6,617 bases of DNA, taken from Alphaproteobacteria bacterium UBA7691 (GTDB taxonomy: Bacteria > Pseudomonadota > Alphaproteobacteria > Ferrovibrionales > Ferrovibrionaceae). Under the pieces are notes generated by a model, which was given only the letters and a program-made list of their open reading frames with translations, was not told the origin of the DNA and did no database searches. This document shows, one piece after another, positions 1 to 5,605 of this stretch. How positions within the stretch are numbered: position 1 is the first letter of the stretch; the number at the start of each line of letters is the position of its first letter. The translations under genes and the position numbers were made by a program. The stretch is taken from NCBI GenBank assembly GCA_002482765.1, contig DLGP01000016.1, forward strand, positions 6,722 through 13,338. Direction: 5' to 3'.

Positions 1-844
1 GGTTGATCACCGCGCCCTTTTCATTGCCGAAGCCGGCCTTCACCGTCATGTTGGCCACGTCGATCTCTTCCACCTTGCCGCCATCCTTGCCGGCCAGCCA
101 GGTGATCATGCCGGGATATTGCGATTCCCAGGCGCTGATGAACAGGCCCTGCTTGGAGAAGGCATCCTTGGCATCCAGGATCAGGATCTTGGATTTCGGT
201 TTCTTGTTCTTGAGATACCAGGCGATCATGCTCACCCGCTCATACGGCCCGGGCGGGCAGCGGAACGGATTGCCCGGCGGCGCAACAATCACGGTGCCGC
301 CATCGGGCATCGCTTCAAGCTGGCGCCGCAGCAGGGCGGTCTGCGCCCCGGCCTTCCAGGCATGCGGCACACGCTCGGCGGCCTTTTCGCTATAGCCCGG
401 CACGCCGTCATATTTCAGCTCGATACCCGGCGCCACCACCAGGCGGTCATAGGGCAGTTGTGCGCCATCGGCCAGGCGCACGCGCTTGGCGCCAAGATCC
501 AGCGCCGTGGCATTGCCCTGCACCAGCCGCACGCCCCAGCGCTTGTTCAGCGGGTCGCGGCGATGCTGGATCGAGCCAAGGTCGCGGATGCCGCCCAGCA
601 CATAATTCGAGAACGGGCAGGTGGTGTAAACCGCATCGCGGTCCACCAGGGTCACGTCCAGGCCGGGATCGAACAGCTTGAGATAACGCGCCGCCGTGGC
701 GCCGCCAAAGCCGCCGCCCACCACCACCACGCGCCCGGCGGCGCCCCGGTTGATCTGGGCTGCTGCGATGCCGGGCAGGCCGAGCATGGCGCCACCGGCC
801 AGGCCGGCGGCGAGAAGGTCACGTCGATTGATCTGCTTGCTCAT
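1..844 (-). CDS. fccB: Flavocytochrome c sulfide dehydrogenase, flavoprotein subunit (3' end beyond window)
   Basis: This is the FAD subunit of the periplasmic enzyme that oxidises sulfide to sulfur and passes electrons to a cytochrome c partner. The first 281 codons are present; the family is usually about 400-430 residues, so the C-terminal third lies beyond base 1. It starts with a Tat-like signal (NRRDLLAAG, then a hydrophobic stretch to AAAQ near residue 30). A Rossmann FAD motif VVVVGGGFGGATAA follows at residues 39-52. YTTCPFSNYV at 73-82 places Cys76 where the Allochromatium protein binds FAD covalently. APGIEL at 138-143 and FRCPPGPYER at 194-203 are family hallmarks; Cys196 matches the first cysteine of the redox-active disulfide, whose second cysteine is out of view. 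The ATG at 844 has GAGG nine bases upstream, overlapping the stop of the cytochrome gene, so the two are probably one operon. Family identity is very likely; sulfide as the substrate follows from the family. Confidence 0.93.
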   Translation of the reverse strand, partial: MSKQINRRDLLAAGLAGGAMLGLPGIAAAQINRGAAGRVVVVGGGFGGATAARYLKLFDPGLDVTLVDRDAVYTTCPFSNYVLGGIRDLGSIQHRRDPLNKRWGVRLVQGNATALDLGAKRVRLADGAQLPYDRLVVAPGIELKYDGVPGYSEKAAERVPHAWKAGAQTALLRRQLEAMPDGGTVIVAPPGNPFRCPPGPYERVSMIAWYLKNKKPKSKILILDAKDAFSKQGLFISAWESQYPGMITWLAGKDGGKVEEIDVANMTVKAGFGNEKGAVIN

Positions 845-855
845 GGCCGGATTCC

Positions 856-1167
856 TCAATTGCGCGACAGGTATTCGGCGACCGCCTTGAGCTGGTCGTC
901 GGTGTAGCCGCGCGCGATGCGGCCCATGATGGTGCTGGGGCGCTTGTTGGTTTTCACCTCGATCAGCGCCTCATACAGCGTCTTGGCATCCACGCCATGG
1001 ATCGGCGGCATGGTGGGTGAAACATAGCTCTGGCTGCCATGGCACAGATTGCAGGTCTGCGCCGCAAAGGCGGCCTCAGACAGCGCCTGCGGCGCCTGCT
1101 GGGCCAAAGCCGGCGCCGCGCCGAGCACGGCAACAAAAGCAGCAGCCAACATCGTGGGGCGATGCAT
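856..1167 (-). CDS. Small monohaem c-type cytochrome, likely cytochrome subunit of the sulfide dehydrogenase
   Basis: A secreted class I-type cytochrome c of 103 residues. It has a hydrophobic signal peptide ending ALAQ near residue 23, one haem-attachment motif CNLCH at 39-43, and a C-terminal STIMGRIARGYTDDQ segment whose Met81 is the probable sixth iron ligand. The last helix is DDQLKAVAEYLS. Its position 11 bases ahead of fccB indicates that it is the electron acceptor for the flavoprotein. The ATG at 1167 is preferred over the in-frame TTG at 1170 because GGGAGG lies five bases before the ATG and only two before the TTG. The Allochromatium FccA subunit carries two haems, whereas this protein has a single site and is about half that length, so it resembles the short monohaem partners. 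A gene symbol is withheld because FccA-like and SoxE-like small cytochromes are hard to separate by eye. Confidence 0.9.
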   Translation of the reverse strand: MHRPTMLAAAFVAVLGAAPALAQQAPQALSEAAFAAQTCNLCHGSQSYVSPTMPPIHGVDAKTLYEALIEVKTNKRPSTIMGRIARGYTDDQLKAVAEYLSRN

Positions 1168-1226
1168 CAATCCCTCCCTGAAAATCCGCCCGGCATTGCG
1201 AGCCGGCAGACGCTACCCCAGGTCGG

Positions 1227-1241
1227 TTATTCAATCAATAA
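1227..1241. repeat. Small inverted repeat over the candidate -10 box (possible operator)
   Basis: TTATT (1227-1231) and AATAA (1237-1241) are perfect inverted arms around the five bases CAATC. The repeat overlaps the proposed -10 element of the sulfide-oxidation operon, where a repressor would act. Sulfide genes in alphaproteobacteria are often controlled by ArsR-type persulfide sensors (SqrR/BigR), which bind AT-rich palindromes. Assignment to such a factor is inference; five-base arms in AT-rich DNA can arise by chance. Confidence 0.25.
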
Positions 1242-1263
1242 ATTTTGTATATATGATTTTCAA
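1235..1263 (-). promoter_or_regulatory. Candidate promoter of the cytochrome-fccB operon
   Basis: Reading the minus strand, TTGAAA (1263-1258) is followed after 17 bases by TATTGA (1240-1235). The -35 box is a good match and the -10 box is weak. The segment is strikingly AT-rich for this backbone and lies about 70 bases ahead of the cytochrome start. Inferred by eye only. Confidence 0.3.
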
Positions 1264-1272
1264 ACAGTGGGT

Positions 1273-2151
1273 TTATGTTTTTTCATGTTCAATACGAGCA
1301 GAAACGAAGATTGCCGCCAGGATCAGCGCCGCACCGCCCAGCATGGCAGGCGAAACCGGCTCGGCGAAGGCCAGCAGGCCCACAAGTAATGACGTGATCA
1401 ACTCGCCGGCGCCGGCAATGGCGCTGCGTTCCGGCCCGGCCAGCGGCGCACCAAGCAGCAGCAGGCCAAGCGCACCGAAGGTACTCAACACCGCCAGCGC
1501 CGCCGCAGCTCCCCAGGCCAGCATCGAGCTGGGCAGGGTGACACCGCCTTCCCAGCCGAAGCCAATCAGCAGCATCGCAACCAGCCCGCCGCTGAACACG
1601 CCGCTCAGCCGCACCGGGATGGCGATATGGCTCAGGCGCCGCGCCGCCAGATGGATGAACAGCGCATAAGCCAGCGGCGGCAGAAAGCCGAGCAGCACCG
1701 GCAGCAATGGCGCATCGCCCATTGTGTCGGGTGACAGGATCAGCCCGGCCGCCAGCAGCACCAGCAAGGCGGCGATCAGGTTGGCGCGGGTCAGCCGGGC
1801 GCCGAAGCCGAGCCAGCCGATCAGGATGGTGAACAGCGGATAGGTGAACAGGATCAGCACGGTGAGCGCCACGCTGAGTTCCTTCAGCGCGACAAAATAG
1901 AACAGCATCGAGGCCATGTAGCCGGCGCCGGCCACCAAAGCGATCAGGAAATCACGCCGCGCCGCCAGGATACGCGGCAGCCAGGGCAGGCAACAGAACA
2001 CGGCAATGGCAAAGCGCCATACCAGCAGCGAAAGCGGGCTAAGCCCCTCGGCATAGGCGGCGCGGGCAAACAGCGGCATCAGGCCAAAGCCGATGGCGCC
2101 GAAGCCGACCAGGGCCATGCCGAAAAGCGGGGAGCGGAAATTACTGGGCAT
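1273..2151 (-). CDS. EamA/DMT-superfamily ten-helix transporter (substrate unknown)
   Basis: An inner-membrane protein of the drug/metabolite transporter superfamily, 292 residues, the usual length. Ten hydrophobic helices can be traced at about residues 10-29, 38-57, 68-88, 93-114, 124-140, 147-168, 181-199, 209-234, 243-263 and 268-285. They form the two five-helix EamA repeats. The segment ALKELSVALTVLILFTYPLF at 88-107 is typical of the end of the first repeat. GPERSAIAGAGELITSLL at 239-256 followed by AEPVSP at 263-268 is typical of the second. Substrates in this family range from amino acids to metabolites, and nothing here narrows the choice. ATG at 2151 is chosen; an in-frame TTG at 2157 would add two residues, and neither has a clear Shine-Dalgarno sequence. 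The protein ends ARIEHEKT with TAA at 1275-1273, about 105 bases before the cytochrome gene. It is the last backbone gene before the AT-rich island. Confidence 0.88.
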   Translation of the reverse strand: MPSNFRSPLFGMALVGFGAIGFGLMPLFARAAYAEGLSPLSLLVWRFAIAVFCCLPWLPRILAARRDFLIALVAGAGYMASMLFYFVALKELSVALTVLILFTYPLFTILIGWLGFGARLTRANLIAALLVLLAAGLILSPDTMGDAPLLPVLLGFLPPLAYALFIHLAARRLSHIAIPVRLSGVFSGGLVAMLLIGFGWEGGVTLPSSMLAWGAAAALAVLSTFGALGLLLLGAPLAGPERSAIAGAGELITSLLVGLLAFAEPVSPAMLGGAALILAAIFVSARIEHEKT

Positions 2152-2186
2152 GGTCAAAACCGATAATGCGCGGGGCGCCGACCTTC

Positions 2187-2201
2187 GGCAGCTTTGCTGC
2201 C
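2187..2201. repeat. Short hairpin at the left edge of the AT-rich island
   Basis: GGCAGC (2187-2192) and GCTGCC (2196-2201) are perfect arms around TTT. No T-run follows on either strand, so it is not a convincing intrinsic terminator. It lies between the transporter start and the end of the island gene, in the last GC-rich bases before composition drops. Confidence 0.4.
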
Positions 2202-2214
2202 ACTAGGAGCTATA

Positions 2215-2228
2215 CGAGTTCTAACTCG
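2215..2228. repeat. Compact palindrome near the left island boundary
   Basis: CGAGTT (2215-2220) and AACTCG (2223-2228) flank two bases. As RNA this would fold as a five-pair stem with a four-base loop. It lies about 55 bases beyond the 3' end of the island gene on the minus strand, so it could mark a transcript end or be part of the island junction. No poly-T follows. The rest of the 125-base gap (2158-2282) holds no gene. Confidence 0.35.
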
Positions 2229-2282
2229 AAGCACGCAAGCACATAAATCGGGTCCATCTAAAAGTTGACCAGCAAAACAAAC

Positions 2283-3434
2283 TCAATTCTGTTTACCCTC
2301 AGGTTTTCCTAAGCCTCCTGTGCCAAATGCATTGTTGTCGCTGAGACTAATTATTGCTCTCTCTATTTGTTTTTTGTTTGGGCTTTTAATATTAAGGTCT
2401 CGTCTCAATCTAATTTGTGCTACAAATTCTTTTAGCTGTTCTACTTCTAATGCATTATTTAATTCCTCTTTTAGTTGAATTAATGCCATCGATAGACTGT
2501 GGCGCAGATAGATAGAGTCCCGCTTCATTGAACCAATCATCTCTTTGGAAATCTCCAACCATTTTGTCGGTTTGCTTTTCATGAGAAGCGAAATAAGTAC
2601 TAAGTTATACATAGAATTTCTATCATTTCCGCGTACTAAAGCAATAAAAACCTGACCAAGCTTACGACTTCCAAATATATTTATAGCATTTCTCGCTATA
2701 GATGTTGGAAGCGCCGATATTACCATCGGCAACATATTTTGACGCAATTCTTCTGTCGTTTCACCACCCTGACTCTCAATTAAATTTATGTATGAAAATC
2801 CATTCCATGAAACATATTTTCTTTCGGCTAGTAGCGGCGCAAAAACGCTCGCAACTTCGTAGCTTAAAACTGAACTACGTATAACTGCATCGGCAGCAGC
2901 CAATTTTGCGTTAGCGCTTGCGGATTTAACATTCTCAATAGCCATACTTAGTCTGTAGCTAGCTAGTGAGACACTTTTCTCAGATGCAATAAATTCAATA
3001 ATTGAGATTCTTTGATTATGCGTTCGCCGCTCAGCGCTCAAGGATGTTTTCAATTCATCAAGTGCTGCTGTGCCTGTGGGGCCTTCGTCTATTTTGTCAG
3101 ATATTGCTTTCCAAGCGGCATCCTCTTTTTCTGTGATTGTCCATTTTGCAGAATTATGTAAATCCAAATTCTGGATCGGATATTTTTCATAAAAGGCTTT
3201 GAGAGAAGTCTCGAATTTTTCGGTTATATCTAGTAAAACAGAAGTTGAGTCATGAAGTGTACCGCACAACACCTCAATTAGACCTTCTAGCTCTAGGTGT
3301 CTATTTTTCAAAAGGCATTCATTTAAATGATCTGCATTGGATGCTATGCACTTTCCAACAAAATAGCTAAAAAACATTTTATATCTAAATTGATAAAAAA
3401 GCCCGTTTTTTGATATAATTCTACCATCCACCAA
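2283..3434 (-). CDS. C-terminal part of the split SIR2-STAND-like protein: helical sensor-like region
   Basis: The frame from TTG 3434 gives 383 residues, but it is probably not an independent gene. The same frame stays open 32 codons further upstream, across the end of the SIR2 frame, to 3536, where a TGA (3539-3537) closes it. The TTG lacks a proper Shine-Dalgarno spacing, and the first ATG is only at 3377. Its opening part, RIISKNG then FRYK (residues 16-19) and FFSYFVGK (21-28), looks like the winged-helix linker that follows the NTPase in STAND proteins (recalled family pattern; no alignment run). The remainder is mostly alpha-helical with regularly spaced Leu and Ile, consistent with a sensor or repeat domain, and ends in a Gly/Lys-rich tail. 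No catalytic motif, signal peptide or membrane span is visible. Codons are AT-rich as in the SIR2 frame. In the fused numbering it covers residues 626-1008. Function as the trigger-sensing part is inference. Confidence 0.7.
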   Translation of the reverse strand: MVDGRIISKNGLFYQFRYKMFFSYFVGKCIASNADHLNECLLKNRHLELEGLIEVLCGTLHDSTSVLLDITEKFETSLKAFYEKYPIQNLDLHNSAKWTITEKEDAAWKAISDKIDEGPTGTAALDELKTSLSAERRTHNQRISIIEFIASEKSVSLASYRLSMAIENVKSASANAKLAAADAVIRSSVLSYEVASVFAPLLAERKYVSWNGFSYINLIESQGGETTEELRQNMLPMVISALPTSIARNAINIFGSRKLGQVFIALVRGNDRNSMYNLVLISLLMKSKPTKWLEISKEMIGSMKRDSIYLRHSLSMALIQLKEELNNALEVEQLKEFVAQIRLRRDLNIKSPNKKQIERAIISLSDNNAFGTGGLGKPEGKQN

Positions 3435-3472
3435 GTCCCCAAGTAATTCTATATGGTCGAAATCAACTAAGT

Positions 3473-5308
3473 TTATCTTTTTGTAATTGCTACAAAATGT
3501 ATTCCAATCATATAGCAGGAAGTTAATGTTTTTTTCTCAAATAGAAAATAGCAAAATTCCGAAAAAAGATCAACTTTGTTAATGTAATTAAACGACTCAG
3601 TGTAAGCATCGCTAGGTCTTTGCAATGCCTCCGAAACAAAACGATCAATAATATGAAGACGAGAAACAGGAACAAAACTACCATCTTTACAAACAACACT
3701 AGCATACATAATTACATTTGATGGCGTCAAAGGAATACAAAGCTGAATGAGATCTGAATATACCTTCTCTACAGCTGCACTTGTTGTGTCTGAGTCCCAC
3801 CTTGGGGACAATGAACTTATAACTGTTCTGATATCAGACCGCGTTAGTCCTTGTAGAATTAATTTCTGGAATATTATATCGATAAAATCTTCATTTTCAA
3901 CTTCATCAGAAGGAAGAGCGCGCTGTAACAAAATAAATCGTGCCTTTTGGAATGAGTTTTTAAGCGATTTCAAAAGGCGCTGATGCTCAAGCGGTGAAAA
4001 ATTGTCGAGTATTATTGTTATGCTTTCTGACTGATTAATTTTTGCGAAATCGGATTCTTGGTGTATTTTTTTTGCATAGTTAGGAAGTCCCCTCGCATCC
4101 CTAAATATAACCTTATATCCGTTAAGTAATACCTCTGAATATATTCTGGCCCCAAGGTTGGTCAATCCAAATTCATGAGGTGAAGAAATTGTATAATTAT
4201 TATCAGATGTAGTAATATCTGAGACATTTATGCGCAGATTTATTTTATTTATGCCGTCATTTTCATTGTTTAATCTATGCAGCCGTAAATTCGGCTCGCA
4301 GTATATCTTTCTTCCGTCCACCTCATACAGGCTATTTTTGTACGATATGTTGTCTTCGTTATTTGATGTTTGTGGCTTATTATCGGTGGTTTGCGCGGAG
4401 TTCAGTTGAATCTGTCTCGGATATTCGTTTTTTATTGAAGTTAATATTTCTTGTAGAGCCTCATGATCTTCTCCATCTCCGATTTTCTTAACAGGATAAA
4501 ATACAACATCTAGCTTATATTTTTCAGCATATTTCCGCCTCTCTAGTGGGCAATTAAGTTTAGTTTCTTCAGGCACTCCTATGATAGCAAAGTGCCTGTT
4601 CGTTGTAGGAAGGAGTTGCATTACTGCATTTAATTGGCGTTCAATAAATAAATCAGAAAACCCAAACCCTATCAAAAGAACCTTTTCTTGTGAAAATATT
4701 GTGCGTAGAGCATTTTTATTTTCTACCCCTTTTTCGTAAAATTCAATATAGTCATTGTTTCTTAATATAATACTATCCGATTTATTTATATGGCCGTGCC
4801 AATGCAATATTAATGAATTTAAAGTCGTTTCTTTGCTGTTAACCCACAAATATGTTTCGTGTTGGTTCTCTGATGTAATGGGGTTCAAATGCTCAGAGAA
4901 TTTAGATGCATAAGCTTTCTCTAAACCCAAATCATAGTTTAGCGTAATTATTTTCCTAAAATTTGATGCTACGATAGCTTCATGAGATCGGGTTGGTGAG
5001 TTTAAAGATTTAAAAATATCGCATATTCTAATTTTTGTTTGTTTTTTTCCTCTGCATCTATAAATCTCATCTGCGACATAAAGAAAATCATCTGGTTCTT
5101 TGCATAATGATTCATGTAATTGTTCATCCATAAGGCCAGATTCAAGGGCTTCTTTCAGAAGCTTTTTTATTAAGCTGGCCCATGATGGTAGAGTAGGCAT
5201 GCTGGTTCCCGCACCAGTGAACGCAACAATTGAGCCAGTCCTAATTTCTTCGAGCAGACTATTTATAACAGCGAGATTTCCCGGATATAAATCATTATAG
5301 TTTTGCAT
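3473..5308 (-). CDS. SIR2-family NADase with degenerate STAND-like NTPase module (N-terminal part of a split gene)
   Basis: A 611-residue cytoplasmic protein, probably an anti-phage effector that depletes NAD+. The SIR2-like domain spans about residues 20-290. It shows TGAGTS at 31-36 (NAD loop), TLNYD at 122-126 (Asn124, where the family usually has TTNYD), HWHG at 169-172 with His171 as likely catalytic base, and LLIGFGFSD at 211-219. A polar linker (about 300-330) leads to an NTPase-like module at about 370-550. There SSPHEFGLTNL at 375-385 stands in the P-loop position but lacks the Walker A lysine, TIILDN at 431-436 resembles Walker B, and LTRSDIR at 488-494 is a STAND-type segment. The last 18 residues (594-611) follow a run of seven A and look out of frame; shifting -1 there continues for 415 codons. 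ATG 5308 has only a weak AGG nine bases upstream. Composition is far more AT-rich than the flanks, which suggests horizontal acquisition. Avs5 and DSR proteins are comparable by architecture, not by demonstrated homology. Confidence 0.85.
   Translation of the reverse strand: MQNYNDLYPGNLAVINSLLEEIRTGSIVAFTGAGTSMPTLPSWASLIKKLLKEALESGLMDEQLHESLCKEPDDFLYVADEIYRCRGKKQTKIRICDIFKSLNSPTRSHEAIVASNFRKIITLNYDLGLEKAYASKFSEHLNPITSENQHETYLWVNSKETTLNSLILHWHGHINKSDSIILRNNDYIEFYEKGVENKNALRTIFSQEKVLLIGFGFSDLFIERQLNAVMQLLPTTNRHFAIIGVPEETKLNCPLERRKYAEKYKLDVVFYPVKKIGDGEDHEALQEILTSIKNEYPRQIQLNSAQTTDNKPQTSNNEDNISYKNSLYEVDGRKIYCEPNLRLHRLNNENDGINKINLRINVSDITTSDNNYTISSPHEFGLTNLGARIYSEVLLNGYKVIFRDARGLPNYAKKIHQESDFAKINQSESITIILDNFSPLEHQRLLKSLKNSFQKARFILLQRALPSDEVENEDFIDIIFQKLILQGLTRSDIRTVISSLSPRWDSDTTSAAVEKVYSDLIQLCIPLTPSNVIMYASVVCKDGSFVPVSRLHIIDRFVSEALQRPSDAYTESFNYINKVDLFSEFCYFLFEKKTLTSCYMIGIHFVAITKR
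3529..3535 (-). other. A7 homopolymer: site of the -1 frame change joining the two island reading frames
   Basis: On the minus strand the SIR2 frame reads GAG AAA AAA ACA and stops 19 codons later (TAA 3475-3473). Re-reading one A gives GAG AAA AAA AAC and continues for 415 codons to TGA at 2285-2283, for 1008 residues in all. The downstream frame is closed by TGA at 3539-3537, so the change must occur between 3536 and 3476; the A7 run sits at the start of that interval. The new frame begins NINFLLYDWNTF and runs through IELLGDLVDGRII into FRYK, matching the expected winged-helix linker, whereas the 18-residue unshifted tail does not. Possible causes are an A deletion (8 to 7), phase variation, ribosomal or transcriptional slippage, or a read error. 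Confidence 0.7.
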
Positions 5309-5371
5309 GATTTTTTGCCTAATGTCTGTGTCTATCTCGAATCGGAGTAGAGAATTTTGCCATTGTATCGC

Positions 5372-5377
5372 ATTATA
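5372..5377 (-). promoter_or_regulatory. Consensus -10 box upstream of the SIR2 gene
   Basis: The minus strand reads TATAAT at 5377-5372, about 64 bases ahead of the ATG at 5308. A second near-match, TACAAT, follows four bases later. No good -35 hexamer is present at 16-18 bases; that interval is occupied by inverted repeats. The promoter may therefore need an activator or be weak. Confidence 0.45.
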
Positions 5378-5379
5378 TG

Positions 5380-5394
5380 GGGTTTTAGAAACCC
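5380..5394. repeat. Inverted repeat in the -10/-35 spacer of the SIR2 promoter
   Basis: GGGTTT (5380-5385) and AAACCC (5389-5394) are perfect six-base arms around TAG. The repeat lies directly upstream of the TATAAT box, a common operator position. Confidence 0.45.
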
Positions 5395-5398
5395 TAGT

Positions 5399-5414
5399 GC
5401 ATCCTTTTGGATGC
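5399..5414. repeat. Second inverted repeat upstream of the SIR2 promoter
   Basis: GCATCC (5399-5404) and GGATGC (5409-5414) are perfect six-base arms around TTTT. It is only four bases from the repeat at 5380-5394 and covers the position where a -35 element would lie. Either could be an operator half of a regulated promoter or a stem in a leader RNA. No known operator is recognised. Confidence 0.45.
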
Positions 5415-5605
5415 CTCTTGATTGTCCCTGAGGCCTTTTTCTCTAAAGCTGTCTTATAGGAATAGCGTGATTGTTGGATTAAGTTGCTGGCCTACCACGC
5501 AAATAGCGGCGTCCTGAACGCCTTCTGCTAGGAGCAGCAGGCCCATCGATGCCATGGGGCTGACTGCATCGATGATGGCGCCGCTGGCATGAGGGCAGAG
5601 TAACC
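5415..5605. other. Gene-free interval containing the right composition boundary of the island
   Basis: No convincing coding sequence is seen here. Composition changes from AT-rich to GC-rich at about 5480-5500, which marks the right edge of the island. Two inverted repeats are present: GGCGT/ACGCC at 5508-5522, and CATCGATGC/GCATCGATG at 5544-5574. Neither is followed by a clear T-run on the minus strand, so transcription of the hydratase gene may read on towards the SIR2 gene. No tRNA, integrase remnant or long direct repeat matching the left edge is visible. Confidence 0.5.
5544..5574. repeat. Nine-base inverted repeat downstream of the hydratase-like gene
   Basis: CATCGATGC (5544-5552) and GCATCGATG (5566-5574) are perfect arms separated by 13 bases. 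It begins about 30 bases past the TGA of the hydratase-like gene on the minus strand, a position fitting a transcript-end structure, but no U-tract follows. Each arm also contains the palindrome CATCGATG, so it could be a protein site. Confidence 0.4.

Noticed and set aside
119..907. A 262-codon open frame on the plus strand
   Set aside because: It is antisense to fccB and the cytochrome gene, whose motifs are unmistakable; long antisense frames are usual in GC-rich DNA. The same applies to the 242-codon plus frame at 5648-6376.
2702..2884. Short plus-strand frames inside the island (also 3747-3983 and 5100-5300)
   Set aside because: They lie antisense to the SIR2 protein halves, with no ribosome site or domain pattern.
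3478..3482. A run of five A (minus strand) as an alternative frame-change site
   Set aside because: Shifting here would keep the 0-frame residues 594-609, which do not fit the expected linker, and would lose the FLLYDWNTF segment that does.
2283..5308. A two-gene effector/sensor operon in place of one split gene
   Set aside because: The downstream frame has no credible start near its beginning and is open across the upstream stop. It is kept as a less likely alternative.
5413..5440. GCCTC/GAGGC stem followed by CTTTTT as a plus-strand terminator
   Set aside because: The loop is 12 bases, the stem only five, and no plus-strand gene lies upstream to be terminated.
2203..5535. CTAGGAGC at 2203-2210 and 5528-5535 as attachment-site direct repeats
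   Set aside because: Eight bases only. Another shared word (CACGCAA at 2232 and 5496) occurs in the opposite order, which points to chance.
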